Origin: Candidatus Methanophagales archaeon
GTDB taxonomy: Archaea; Halobacteriota; Syntropharchaeia; Alkanophagales; Methanospirareceae
Direction: 5' to 3'
Assembly (NCBI GenBank): GCA_024699715.1
Contig: JANPRD010000002.1
Span: forward strand, 62,001 to 126,000
Length of the DNA stretch: 64,000 nucleotides
Shown here: positions 54,343 through 63,927 of the stretch, piece by piece
Layout: every line of letters begins with the position of its first letter
Position numbering within the stretch: position 1 is the stretch's first letter
Made by a program: the position numbers and the translations under genes
The notes under the pieces: model-generated
Seen by the model: only the letters and a program-made list of their open reading frames with translations
Databases searched by the model: none
What the model was told of the DNA's origin: nothing

Positions 54343-55403
54343 AAGCTGCGGAATTGGGAATAGGGGAATTGGAGGGATTTTTCAAGGAGCTGCTGACGAA
54401 GAATGTAGTGGACTGCCTGCTGCTACCGTTCAGGGTCGGGAAAACAGTGACTTACATGCTTGTGAGCGAGCCTGAGAAGATGGGTTCGCCGGTCATCTTC
54501 GTGCCAGTCTTCGGCATAAGCGCTGCGAATATTGTGAAAGGATGGACGATTGAGCGGAAAATAGGAGTAGTTGCGAAGCCATGTGAGATAAGGGCTGCGA
54601 TTGAACTGATAAAATTGGAGCAGATTTCGCCTGAGAGCGTGCTGTTGTTCAGTGTTGACTGCGCAGGTGCATATAACTTGAAGGATTTCGCGGAGCATGC
54701 GGATGAAATCGGCGATGCTCTCGACGAAGAAAAGGTCGCTGCGCTTGAGAAGAAGGGTGTTTCACTGCGGACTGCGTGCCAAATCTGCGACAAGAGGCTT
54801 GCGGAATACGGCGATGTAGGGATTGTGCGTGTGAATGCGGAGAAGGTGATGCTTGTTGCTCTGACGCCGAAGGGAGAGGAGGCGTTGTCTGCGGTTGAGC
54901 TGACGCTTGAGGAGAAGGATGTTTCTCGTGAGGACTTGAAGCGTAAGATTAAGGAGGAGGCGGAGAAAAGGAAGGCGGAGATTCCTCGCATAAGCAGTGC
55001 TGAGGAGCTTGACGATGTGCTTGCGTCGTGCATCCTTTGCAAGAACTGCAGGGACATGTGTCCTGTGTGCTACTGCAAGGTGTGCTTCTTTGAGCAGCCG
55101 CTCGGAAACCTCGCTGGCGGAGATATGTTGAACCTTGCGACGCTCAGAGGCGTTTTGAGAGTGCCATCGCCCGTTCAGATGTTCTACCACCTGACGAGGC
55201 TCTACCATGTATGCACGACTTGCGTCGCTTGCGGGGCATGTGAGGATGCGTGTCCGAGCGAGATTCCGCTGACGAAGATATACCCGATGGTCGCAGAGAA
55301 GGTGCAAGAGATGTTCGCATACGAACCTGGGAAGAGCGTGGAGGAGCCACTACCGCTCACAACATACAAGGAAGAGGAATACGAGGAGTATCTGCGACCC
55401 TGA
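54339..55403 (+). CDS. FrhB/FdhB-family subunit (F420-linked iron-sulfur flavoprotein)
   Basis: 354 aa. The N-terminal half (VVAKPCEIRAAIELIKLEQ, LLFSVDCAGAYN) is the FrhB/FdhB F420-binding type; the C-terminal half holds Cys sets CILCKNCRDMCPVCYCKVC and CVACGACEDACPSEIPL. In methanogen relatives such subunits feed F420H2 or formate electrons into HdrABC. Located between mvhD and hdrC, so an F420-linked Hdr complex is likely. Lacks a catalytic FdhA partner here. Confidence 0.82.
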   Translation: MKAAELGIGELEGFFKELLTKNVVDCLLLPFRVGKTVTYMLVSEPEKMGSPVIFVPVFGISAANIVKGWTIERKIGVVAKPCEIRAAIELIKLEQISPESVLLFSVDCAGAYNLKDFAEHADEIGDALDEEKVAALEKKGVSLRTACQICDKRLAEYGDVGIVRVNAEKVMLVALTPKGEEALSAVELTLEEKDVSREDLKRKIKEEAEKRKAEIPRISSAEELDDVLASCILCKNCRDMCPVCYCKVCFFEQPLGNLAGGDMLNLATLRGVLRVPSPVQMFYHLTRLYHVCTTCVACGACEDACPSEIPLTKIYPMVAEKVQEMFAYEPGKSVEEPLPLTTYKEEEYEEYLRP

Positions 55404-55417
55404 GACGGTGGAGGGAA

Positions 55418-56029
55418 ATGATAAAGGCGTGGGAGACCGACCCCAACTTTAAATATGAGATAATGAGAGAGCCTGGCGGGGAGCATTTGCTCTCTTGCTA
55501 TCAGTGTTCCACATGCACGCTCGGCTGTCCGATTGTGGAGGTCGGAAAGGAGCTCGGCTTTGAATACAATCCGAGGAAAGTCATTCAGATGAGCATTCTC
55601 GGCTTGCGGAAAGAGGTGCTTTCTCGCCCTGAAATATGGTTCTGCGCATCTTGCCAGATATGCTACGAGTGGTGTCCGCAGGATGTCCGTTTCTCGGAGG
55701 TCATGGGAGCGATTCATCGTATTGCAGAGCGGGAAGCGGAGAAGGGAAACATAAAGATAGAGAGTCGTCGCCCTGATTTTGAGCATGCGTTCTTGAATCA
55801 GGTGCGAAAATACGGCAGGCAGTATGAGGCGGGACTCATGCGTGAGTTCTACAAGGGCAGACTGCTCCAAATGATTAAAGACTACAGGAAAATGGGAACC
55901 GCACTCTTTCTGAAGGGCAAAGTTGCGCTCTTCCCGGACAAGATAAAGAATGCGGAGGAAGTTGCGAGGATATTTGAGCGTGTTGAAGAGGAGGAGAAGA
56001 AGATTGCGGAGGAGGCAGGGAAGGCATAG
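55418..56029 (+). CDS. hdrC: Heterodisulfide reductase subunit C (HdrC)
   Basis: 203 aa from ATG 55418, after GGAGGGAA. Two [4Fe-4S] sites: CYQCSTCTLGCPIVE and CASCQICYEWCPQDVR. Soluble HdrC relays electrons from HdrA to HdrB. The C-terminal Glu/Lys helix is longer than the minimal family. Followed by hdrB 27 nt later. Confidence 0.93.
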   Translation: MIKAWETDPNFKYEIMREPGGEHLLSCYQCSTCTLGCPIVEVGKELGFEYNPRKVIQMSILGLRKEVLSRPEIWFCASCQICYEWCPQDVRFSEVMGAIHRIAEREAEKGNIKIESRRPDFEHAFLNQVRKYGRQYEAGLMREFYKGRLLQMIKDYRKMGTALFLKGKVALFPDKIKNAEEVARIFERVEEEEKKIAEEAGKA

Positions 56030-56056
56030 CGAAGAATGTTGTGAAGGAGGAGGCGA

Positions 56057-56917
56057 ATGGGCATGAAGTATGCATATTACCCCGGATGCACGGCACATAC
56101 GACATCAAAAGAATACGAGATGAGCGTTCAAGCGGTCTGCGAGAAGCTTGGTATTGAGCTTGTTGAGGTGGAGGACTGGAACTGCTGTGGTGCTTTGGAG
56201 GCGACGGGTCTGCTTTTGTATGCGTTGAATGCGAGGACACTCGCACTTTCAGAGAAGCAATTACCGGATTTGGATTTAGTTGCATCCTGTAATGCGTGCT
56301 ACATAAACCTTGCGAAGACGAGTGTTGCGCTGCGAGAGGATGAAGAATTGAGGAAGAAGGTGAATAACATAATTCAAATGGAATACAAAGGCACGGTGAG
56401 GGTGCGACACATATTGGAAGTGATAGCGAATGATGTGAGCGAGGAAGAATTAAAGGCAAAAATAGAGAAGAAATTGAACATAAAGGTGGCACCTTACTAC
56501 GGATGCTTCACAGGAAGACCATCAAGAGCCGCATTTGACGACCCTGACGAGCCGACTTCAATGGACAAGGTGTTGAAGATTGCGGGTGCTGAAATCGTTC
56601 CTTTCGGATACAAGGCGAAATGCTGTGGTGGCGGTCTGATGATGTTTCATCCAGAAATCTCATTTGCGATGTCCCGTAAGATATTAGAAGCGGCGAAGAA
56701 TGCGGGTGCTGACTGCATTTCAGTTGCATGTCCGCTCTGTCAAATGATGTTGGATGCGAAACAGGGCGATATTGAGGAGAAATATAACATTGAGTTGAAG
56801 ATTCCAGTGCTTTACTTCACACAACTGCTCGGTCTTGCGCTGGGAATACCGCCGAAGAAGCTCGGAATAGATAAGGTTATGGTTCCTGCGAAGGACTTGC
56901 TCGCAAAAATCGGATGA
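56057..56917 (+). CDS. hdrB: Heterodisulfide reductase subunit B (HdrB)
   Basis: 286 aa. Two CCG domains: YYPGCTAHTTSKEYE with DWNCCGALEATG and SCNACYINL; then YYGCFTGRP with AKCCGGGLMMFHPE and VACPLCQMML. These ligate the two noncubane clusters that split CoM-S-S-CoB in methanogens. All ligand Cys appear present, so it is likely active on a heterodisulfide or related disulfide. Confidence 0.94.
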   Translation: MGMKYAYYPGCTAHTTSKEYEMSVQAVCEKLGIELVEVEDWNCCGALEATGLLLYALNARTLALSEKQLPDLDLVASCNACYINLAKTSVALREDEELRKKVNNIIQMEYKGTVRVRHILEVIANDVSEEELKAKIEKKLNIKVAPYYGCFTGRPSRAAFDDPDEPTSMDKVLKIAGAEIVPFGYKAKCCGGGLMMFHPEISFAMSRKILEAAKNAGADCISVACPLCQMMLDAKQGDIEEKYNIELKIPVLYFTQLLGLALGIPPKKLGIDKVMVPAKDLLAKIG

Positions 56918-56944
56918 GCGAAGTGCGCTAAAAGGTGAGTGAAA

Positions 56945-59623
56945 ATGGCAATTGCTGTGATTGGAGGAGGAGTTGCGGGCATTCACGCAGCATTAACACT
57001 CGCAAATTCAGGCTACAAGGTATATCTCATAGAGAGAAGCGGTAAATTAGGCGGTAAGATGTCGGAACTTGCCGAATGTGAGACGGGTTTATCGCCGAGT
57101 ATTGCGGAGGTTGAGGCACATCCGAACATAGAAGTGATGCTTTCAAGCGAAGTTGAAGGTATTTCAGGCAGCGCTGGGAGCTTTAAACTGCGAGTTTCAG
57201 GCAGAGAATTGGAAGTTGCGAGCGTTATTCTCACGCCAGGCTACGACATTTTTGAGGAAATACCGAAGAGTTATGCGATTGACCATCCGGATGTAGTGAC
57301 ATCGCTTGAATTTGAGCGGATATTGAGGGAGAAGAAGGGGGAATTGACGAGACCTTCAGACGGTAAGAAGGTAAAAAGGCTCGGATTCATCAAATGCATA
57401 GGCTCAAGATGCAAACAAAATGAGATTTGCTCTTCAGCGTGCTGCGGATACACTGCGAAAGAGGCGAAGATTGTGCTTGATAGGTATCCAGATGTGGAAA
57501 TATACATTTTCTACATGGATGTGCGGACTTTTCAACGCTACGACGAGTTCTTTGATGAGATAAAGGATAAAGGGGCAAAATACATAAGGTCAAGAGTGCC
57601 AGAGATTATTGTAGAAGATGGGAAACTGCTTTTAAAATACGAGAATCTTGCGAAAGGGACGATTGAGACGGTAGAATTGGACATGGTTGTGCTTGCAGTA
57701 GGTCTTTTACCGTCGAAAACGATGCGGGATTTGGCGTCAAAACTCGGCGTTCAACTCGACGAGTTCGGCTTTGTGCAGACGAAATTCACGAGTCCTGTGG
57801 AGACGAATGTCAGTGGAATTTTCGTGGGAGGGACTGCGAGGGCGCCGATGATGGTCGCAGACAGCGTCGCATTCGCAGAGGCAGCAGCAGCAAAAGCAGC
57901 TCGCTTGAGTGAGCGGGACGGCGTTCTGCCAGAGGAGCGAGAATATGTGGCGTTTGAGGAGGAGCCTCGTGTCAGCGTCATTATTAACAGCATGCTTGAA
58001 TTGGACAAAGCAGCACTCGCAGCACACGCAGAAGGCTTGGGTGCTGTGGTGCATGTGGCGGAAGCGGATACAGCGGGATTCAGTGATGCGGTTAAGCAGG
58101 CGGTTGAGCGTGGAGCGAACAGAATAGTGGCTGCGGGCTTCTCCCCTCGCAAATACGAGTCGCTTCTGAGAGATGCGTGTGCGAAAGCGGGATTGAATCC
58201 GTTTTTGATGGAAGTCGTCGGGTTGGAGCAGTGCCTCGCTCAAGACGGCGAGAGAGCAACCGAGAATGCGAAGAAGCTCGTTGAGATGGGCGTTGAGAAG
58301 GTGAAGCGCTTTGAAGAGGTCGTCGTTGAGCGTTATCCGGTGGTGAGGCGTGCATTGGTCGTGGGCGGTGGCATCTCAGGCATGCAAGCAGCGTTGGACA
58401 TTGCGAATGCTGGCTACGAGGTGTATTTGGTGGAGAAAGAAGCAGAGCTTGGAGGATATTTGCGAGAGGCGGGTGTGCTTCCTACGGGGGAGAGCGCTGC
58501 TGAAGTGCTGAACAAGTTGAAAGCGGAAATTCAGGGAAATGAGCGGATAAAAGTGCTGACGAATGCGGAAGTGCTTGAGATTTCGGGCAGACCGGGTGAG
58601 TTCAAGGCGAGAATAAAAGCGAATGGAGAAGAGCGGGAGTTGGATTTCGGCGCTTGCGTCCTTGCGACTGGCACTCGCTCTTTCACCCCAACGGGCTTCT
58701 ACAACTACGGCACAGACGAGAAGGTGAAGACGCAGTTGGAGTTTGAGAAGATGCTCGCAAGTGGCAGTCTGGCGGCGAACACAATCGTGATGATTCAGTG
58801 CGTCGGTTGGGGTTCCGCAGTGGATTACTGCTCAAAGGTCTGCTGCGTTGAAGCGGTGAAGAATGCGCTGCTCGCTAAGAAATTGAAGCCCGAAGCGAAT
58901 GTGTTTGTGCTTTACCGAGAGATGCGCACATACGGCAAGTGGGAGATGCTTTACAAGGAGGCGAGACAAAAGGGCGTGATTTTCCTCCGCTACGACAAGG
59001 AGCGACCTCCGAAATACGAGAACGGCATCGTCTCCGTATTTGATGTGATTTTCAACGACGAGATTCAAATAAAGCCCGACATTGTTGTGTTAAGCACGCC
59101 TCTGCTTCCTGCGGAAGGAAATGAGCGACTCGCTGAAATGCTTCACATCGCAACGAAGCGAGGATTTTTCCTGCCTGCGAATGAGCGACCGAAAATGAGG
59201 ACGACGCCCGTAGAAACGGCGAAGAAGGGCGTATTCATCTGCGGTTCTGCGGTTTTCCCTGCGATGCTTGACGAATGCCTCGCACAAGCCTCGGCAGCTG
59301 CTGCGAAGGCATGCGAATTCCTCTCACAGCCTTTCATTGAGGTCGGCGGCGTCGTCTCTACGGTTGACGAGCAAGTCTGTGCGGGCTGCGGAACATGCGT
59401 GAACATCTGCCCGTTCAAAGCGATTGAGCTCGTTGAGGAAGTCATTCCCGTGACAACATACTCGGTGAAAACAAATGTGAGCGAAGTCAGGCGAGTGGCT
59501 CGTGTGCAAGAAGCACTCTGCAACGGATGCGGTGCTTGCGCAGGTGCATGCCCATCAAGCGCAATCTCGCTGAAATGCTTCAAAGACACGCAAGTTTATG
59601 CGCAAATTGACTACGCCTTTTAA
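56945..59623 (+). CDS. hdrA: Double-module HdrA (two FAD modules fused)
   Basis: 892 aa from ATG 56945. Order: FAD module 1 (IGGGVAGIHAALTLANSG, KCIGSRCKQNEICSSACCGY, no inserted ferredoxin); a Cys-poor copy of the HdrA N-terminal domain (residues about 345-455, VSVIINSMLELD, AAGFSPRKYE); FAD module 2 (VGGGISGMQAALDIANAG, QCVGWGSAVDYCSKVCC); then two [4Fe-4S] sites (CAGCGTCVNICP, CNGCGACAGACP). Typical HdrA has one FAD module. The signature Cys of the N-terminal domain and the DCSAC motif are absent in both halves. Last gene of mvhD-fdhB-hdrC-hdrB-hdrA; it may replace an HdrA homodimer and offer two non-equivalent flavins. Confidence 0.88.
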   Translation: MAIAVIGGGVAGIHAALTLANSGYKVYLIERSGKLGGKMSELAECETGLSPSIAEVEAHPNIEVMLSSEVEGISGSAGSFKLRVSGRELEVASVILTPGYDIFEEIPKSYAIDHPDVVTSLEFERILREKKGELTRPSDGKKVKRLGFIKCIGSRCKQNEICSSACCGYTAKEAKIVLDRYPDVEIYIFYMDVRTFQRYDEFFDEIKDKGAKYIRSRVPEIIVEDGKLLLKYENLAKGTIETVELDMVVLAVGLLPSKTMRDLASKLGVQLDEFGFVQTKFTSPVETNVSGIFVGGTARAPMMVADSVAFAEAAAAKAARLSERDGVLPEEREYVAFEEEPRVSVIINSMLELDKAALAAHAEGLGAVVHVAEADTAGFSDAVKQAVERGANRIVAAGFSPRKYESLLRDACAKAGLNPFLMEVVGLEQCLAQDGERATENAKKLVEMGVEKVKRFEEVVVERYPVVRRALVVGGGISGMQAALDIANAGYEVYLVEKEAELGGYLREAGVLPTGESAAEVLNKLKAEIQGNERIKVLTNAEVLEISGRPGEFKARIKANGEERELDFGACVLATGTRSFTPTGFYNYGTDEKVKTQLEFEKMLASGSLAANTIVMIQCVGWGSAVDYCSKVCCVEAVKNALLAKKLKPEANVFVLYREMRTYGKWEMLYKEARQKGVIFLRYDKERPPKYENGIVSVFDVIFNDEIQIKPDIVVLSTPLLPAEGNERLAEMLHIATKRGFFLPANERPKMRTTPVETAKKGVFICGSAVFPAMLDECLAQASAAAAKACEFLSQPFIEVGGVVSTVDEQVCAGCGTCVNICPFKAIELVEEVIPVTTYSVKTNVSEVRRVARVQEALCNGCGACAGACPSSAISLKCFKDTQVYAQIDYAF

Positions 59624-59877
59624 ATTCCCCTTTCTTCCTTTTTTCTTTCCGCTCCTCTTTGTTGCAGTTCATGTCCATTCTCTCAATTATAAATTCACTT
59701 TCCGTGCAAGTGCCTCATTTCCAATCTCAAGATTACCTATTCCAAGCAATTATTAACGATGTGTCCTAATGATGTTCAATTATTTATGTTGTTTAATGCC
59801 TACTTGGACAGGATGAAAAAGCCGAAAACCTTTTAAGAAGAAATATCCTATGCTTATTCGGAGAGGTCGAGAAAAGG

Positions 59878-61098
59878 ATGAAAGCGAGAGACCTTTCGGA
59901 TGTTTACGATATATTTGACCCGCAAGAACCGCTCAGAGGAGATAAGCTCAAGGAATATTATGTGAAGAGACCGAGTCCAGTGGAAAGCCTTGCGAATATT
60001 CTCTTGAGTGAAAAGCCTTTGAAATTTCTTTTCGTTGGCAGCAGGGGTAATGGAAAAAGCACGGAACTCAATAGGCTCTCTGAACTTGTAAGTGATACTT
60101 TGTTTGTTGTGTCCTTCTCAATAAAAGACAAACTCAATCTGTTTGATGTGGATTACGCAGATATTCTGCTCATAATTGCTACGGAGATATATGAGAGCGT
60201 ATCTGATAAACTAAGTAAGCAGTTGAAGGATTACCTTGATGGATGGTCAGAGAAGATTGTGGAGCAAGTGAAGGAGAAACAAGGTGGTCTGGAATTTGGA
60301 GCTGGATTTCGGGCGATTGTGAACCTCGCAGGGAAGGTAAAGACGCAAGCGACAACCAGAGAAGTGACGAGGGAAGTAATGAAACCACGATTAAGCGATT
60401 TGATAGATGCGATAAACAAGATAATAATTGATGCCGAGAGGGAACTTGGGAAGAAGATTCTTGTTATAATTGACGACCTTGACAAGATGAATTTGGAGAT
60501 GAGCGAGAAGCTGTTTTACGAGCATGGTGCAGAATTGACACAGCCGATTTGCAAGATTATATACACTATACCACAACCATTACTGTTCTCAAATAAGATA
60601 AGACAAATTGTATTGCAATATTTTGATGGTCGTGTAGAGCTTCCCAATATAAAAGTGAAGAAAAGGAATGGAGAAGTTGACCCTGACGGTTACAAGGTAA
60701 TGAGAGAGGTGGCATTGAGAAGAATGGAAGAGAATTTGATAGCAGAAGAAGCTATGAATGAAGCGATAAAATCATCAGGAGGCATTCTTACGGAATTTAT
60801 ACGGATAATAAGGGGTGCGGCAAACATCGCAAATATGGAAAATAGGAAGAGGATAGAGAAAAGAGATGTGGAGCGTGTAGTTACCGATATAAGGAATGAC
60901 TACATAAGGATTTTAAATAAGGAAGACATCAAAATACTAAAAGAGGTGGAGAGGACAAAAGAGAAAACAGATGAGGAGAGATTTCAAGATTTGCTCTTCA
61001 GCCTTGCAATCCTTGAATACGAAAATGGTGAGATATGGTATGACATACACCCGACAATTAAAGGAATTATTGAACGAGTTGAAGCTGGCGAGGGGTAA
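59878..61098 (+). CDS. P-loop ATPase (AAA/STAND-like), accessory gene
   Basis: 406 aa. Walker A VGSRGNGKSTELNRL near residue 55 and Walker B KKILVIIDDLDKM near residue 200; a C-terminal winged-helix-like end. Lys/Glu-rich and AT-richer than surrounding core genes. The opening FDPQEPLRGDKLKEYYVKRP is seen in archaeal ATPases paired with TPR proteins. The next gene, a degenerate-NTPase/TPR protein, begins within its last 60 nt. The pair is probably a regulatory or conflict module; no effector activity is visible. Confidence 0.72.
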   Translation: MKARDLSDVYDIFDPQEPLRGDKLKEYYVKRPSPVESLANILLSEKPLKFLFVGSRGNGKSTELNRLSELVSDTLFVVSFSIKDKLNLFDVDYADILLIIATEIYESVSDKLSKQLKDYLDGWSEKIVEQVKEKQGGLEFGAGFRAIVNLAGKVKTQATTREVTREVMKPRLSDLIDAINKIIIDAERELGKKILVIIDDLDKMNLEMSEKLFYEHGAELTQPICKIIYTIPQPLLFSNKIRQIVLQYFDGRVELPNIKVKKRNGEVDPDGYKVMREVALRRMEENLIAEEAMNEAIKSSGGILTEFIRIIRGAANIANMENRKRIEKRDVERVVTDIRNDYIRILNKEDIKILKEVERTKEKTDEERFQDLLFSLAILEYENGEIWYDIHPTIKGIIERVEAGEG

Positions 61099-62368
61099 GA
61101 ACTGCCTGATATTCGTCATTTCTGAGCAACCTGCAAGACTGAAAGAGGCGATAGAATCGGCTAACTTTGAGGTTAAAGAAATATACTTGGAAGGTAATAA
61201 AAACCTGCTGGAGATATTGTTGCGATGGAAAGACACTGCTGAAAATTGTGTATATCTCGTTCATGGAATCAGGCAACCAATTCCCCTGGGTATTACCATA
61301 CATAAATTTGCATCGTGATTTGTTCTTTGATATTAAAAGACCGATAGTGGTTGTAGTAAATGAATACGAGATAAGGGAGATACAAAAACATGCACCCGAC
61401 TGGTTCAGGTTCAGGAGCAGGACATACGAACTTAAAGAGGAGGAGTCTGGAGAAGAGAGGTTTATTATGCATTTGGCAGAGCCAGCAGAATCGAAACCTG
61501 TCTATTATCCACTACCAGTTCTTGAGGAGGAGAGTGAAGAAAAGATAAAGGAGCGGATAAAGATAGACGAGTTTTTGCTCAGTTCGGAGCGCGATGATTA
61601 CAAGCGTGCAGAATTATATATGAGCCTCTCGTTATCCTATTTCAAGTTGGGTGATTTTGAGCGAGGCGAGAAATATTTGCAGAAATCAAATGATATAAGA
61701 GAGAAATTGGGGGACAAAAGAGGGATTTTGTTAAATTATGGACGGCTTTCCCCATCTTCATCTCAAAAGGGATTTAAAAAAGTAATAGATATCTGCAATG
61801 AGGCATTAAAGGTTGAACCTGATTTGTAGTGTTCTATACTCGCGGTTATGCATACATGCAGAATTAAACGAGTATGAGCAAGCGATAGAAGATTTCAGCA
61901 AGGCAATTGAGTTGAATCCTAATTATGCAGGGGCTTACTACAATCGTGGTATCGCATACGCAAAATTAAACCAGCATGAGCGAGCAATAGAAGATTACAA
62001 CAAGGCAATCGAGTTGAATCCTGCTTCTTGCGGAGGCTTACGGAAACAGAGGGATAGCATATTCAGAAATCCATAGATACGAGGAAGCGGCACGAGATTT
62101 AAAAAAGGCAGGAATATTATTCCTTCATTCTGGAAAGGAAGAAGATGCAGTTGAGGCTTTTTCTATTTGTTTCAAACTGCGGGATAAAATTGAAAATGAC
62201 GATATAGTTTACTGTGGTCTTGCCCTTTCATTATTGACTTCAGATGCGGATGTAATGAACGAGCTGAGGGGAGTGCGAATACAGGACGAAAACTTGAGAA
62301 CAATTCTTGAACTTGCAATGAGGAAATTACGAAATGAAGACATTTCAGAGGAAATAAGCTGTGCTTGA
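61040..62368 (+). pseudogene. iSTAND-like/TPR protein, broken in several frames
   Basis: Starts at ATG 61040 inside the ATPase gene. The N-terminal half (CLIFVISEQPARLKEAIE, LLRWKDTAENCVYLVHG, then in the next frame NLHRDLFFDIKRPIVVVVNEYE, HAPDWFRFRSRTYEL) resembles the inactive-STAND domain that sits before TPRs in bacterial conflict proteins. TPRs follow: AELYMSLSLSYFKLGDFERG, FYTRGYAY, NEYEQAIEDFSKAIELNP, YYNRGIAYAKLNQHERAIED, AYGNRGIAYSEIHRYEEAARD, stop 62368. Frame changes near 61270, 61830-61860 (two) and 62030 mean it is either dead or badly sequenced. The iSTAND label is from memory of the pattern. Confidence 0.62.
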
Positions 62369-62727
62369 GGAAAAGGAGAAACGAGAGGAAATGAAGCTTC
62401 TCTTAGAAATGCTGAAGAAATTCTGAGAAAATGAGGTTAATGCTTTGTTATTTTCTCCCAAACCTCCGCCTCCACCTTTTCTCTTTTCGCTCATCCCCCT
62501 CATCAAACACAATACATGCGAAACAAAAGCTTGCATTGAAAGTTCAATGAAAGATATTCGCCCAAATGTTATGTGGGATGAGCCTCTTTGCGAGCAATCA
62601 ATTCTGTCTAATATTCTGAAAGAATTTAATTCTCGCTCCGCTTGCTCCAATTTCCTTTTTTCTGCGCTGCTCTACATGCCTTCTCCTCGCTTCCTCTCCT
62701 TTTCTTTTCTGAGCATATTTATAAAAA
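62369..62727. other. Intergenic region before the ATP-grasp gene
   Basis: About 360 nt. Open frames on both strands lack protein-like composition. A TATA-like ATTTATAAAAA ends only 2-3 nt before the downstream ATG at 62728, too close to be that gene's promoter unless translation starts further in. Nothing else recognised. Confidence 0.4.
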
Positions 62728-63924
62728 ATGAGACTGCTCGCATTAGGATATTCGGTGAGGCATATTGCCTGTTCTGGTGCGAGGGCTGGCTACGAGATGC
62801 TTTCTGCGGATGCCTTCGGCGATGCTGACACGAGAGAATGCTCCTCTGCCTTCTTCTTCCTGAACTTCTCCTCGCAGCATTTGGACTTGAGGCATCTTGA
62901 ACACCTCGCAGACTCGGTTGACGGCGTCCTCGTGGGTTCAGGTCTTGAGAACGCAGCATTCGGGAAACTCGCAGAGAAGGTGCTTGGAAACTCGCCAGAG
63001 AAAATGAGAGAAGTCGCAAACAAGGCGAAACTTGCAGAACGCCTCGCAGATTTGGGCATACCGCATCCGAAGACTTTCACGCAAGAAACGCTCTCGCAGG
63101 CGAGATTTCCGCTCATTGCGAAGCCATTATTCGGAGGAGGAGGCGTCGCCAACTTTCTGTGCAGAAATGAAAGAGAGTTGCTGAACGCAGCAAGGCAGGG
63201 ACATCTCATATTTCAAGAGTTCATTAAAGGGAAAATTGCGAGTGTTTCGGTCATTTCAACGGGAAAAGAGGCGGTGTCGTTGTGCGTGAACGAGCAATTA
63301 GCGGGATTAAAATCGCTCTTTTGCGAGCATCCTTTCACTTATTGCGGCAATATCTCTCCATTTAAGACGAAATTTGCGGATAAGATGTGCGAGATTGCTG
63401 AATTTCTTGTGCTTGAACTCGGATTAAAGGGTTCTAACGGCGTTGATTTTGTCGTTAATGACGATGGATTTTTCGTTCTTGAGGTGAATCCGAGATTTCA
63501 AGGCTCTTTAGACACGGTTGAACACTGCACGGGCTTGAATGTCGTTTCCGCTCACTTGAAAGCGTGTGAGGGTGAATTACCGCCAAAACAGCGAAGGGCA
63601 GAGGAAAAATATGCTGCGAGACTCATACTGTTTGCGGAGCGGGATTGTGTTGTGGAAGCGGATTTGAGGCGTTTTTGTGGCGGAAATGTGGAGAAAATGG
63701 TAGAAAAAGGAGTAGGAGGGGGAGAAAGAGGGAGAGAGGAAGGAAAGGAGGAGGGGTCAGCGGGTTGGATTGCGGACATTCCTCAGAGGGGTCGTGTTTT
63801 GAGGAGGGGGGAGCCAGTCGTTTCAGGGCTTGGTGTTGCTCGCAGCAGAGAAGAAGCGATTAAGAAGGCGAGAGAAGTGATTTTGTGTGTGAGGCGAAAT
63901 ATTTTCAGGAGTGAAGAGGTGTGA
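62728..63924 (+). CDS. ATP-grasp family protein (COG2232-like carboligase)
   Basis: 398 aa. The opening LALGYSVRHIACSGARAGYE and SADAFGDADT match the COG2232 group. ATP-grasp elements follow: PLIAKPLFGGGGVANFLC, IFQEFIKGKIASVSVIS and the metal loop VNPRFQGSLDTVEHCTG. Some members of this group sit in methanopterin/methanofuran biosynthesis clusters of C1 organisms; the exact ligation is unknown. A Gly/Glu/Arg insert (KGVGGGERGREEGKEEGSAG) interrupts the C-terminal domain. Confidence 0.75.
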   Translation: MRLLALGYSVRHIACSGARAGYEMLSADAFGDADTRECSSAFFFLNFSSQHLDLRHLEHLADSVDGVLVGSGLENAAFGKLAEKVLGNSPEKMREVANKAKLAERLADLGIPHPKTFTQETLSQARFPLIAKPLFGGGGVANFLCRNERELLNAARQGHLIFQEFIKGKIASVSVISTGKEAVSLCVNEQLAGLKSLFCEHPFTYCGNISPFKTKFADKMCEIAEFLVLELGLKGSNGVDFVVNDDGFFVLEVNPRFQGSLDTVEHCTGLNVVSAHLKACEGELPPKQRRAEEKYAARLILFAERDCVVEADLRRFCGGNVEKMVEKGVGGGERGREEGKEEGSAGWIADIPQRGRVLRRGEPVVSGLGVARSREEAIKKAREVILCVRRNIFRSEEV

Positions 63925-63927
63925 AGA

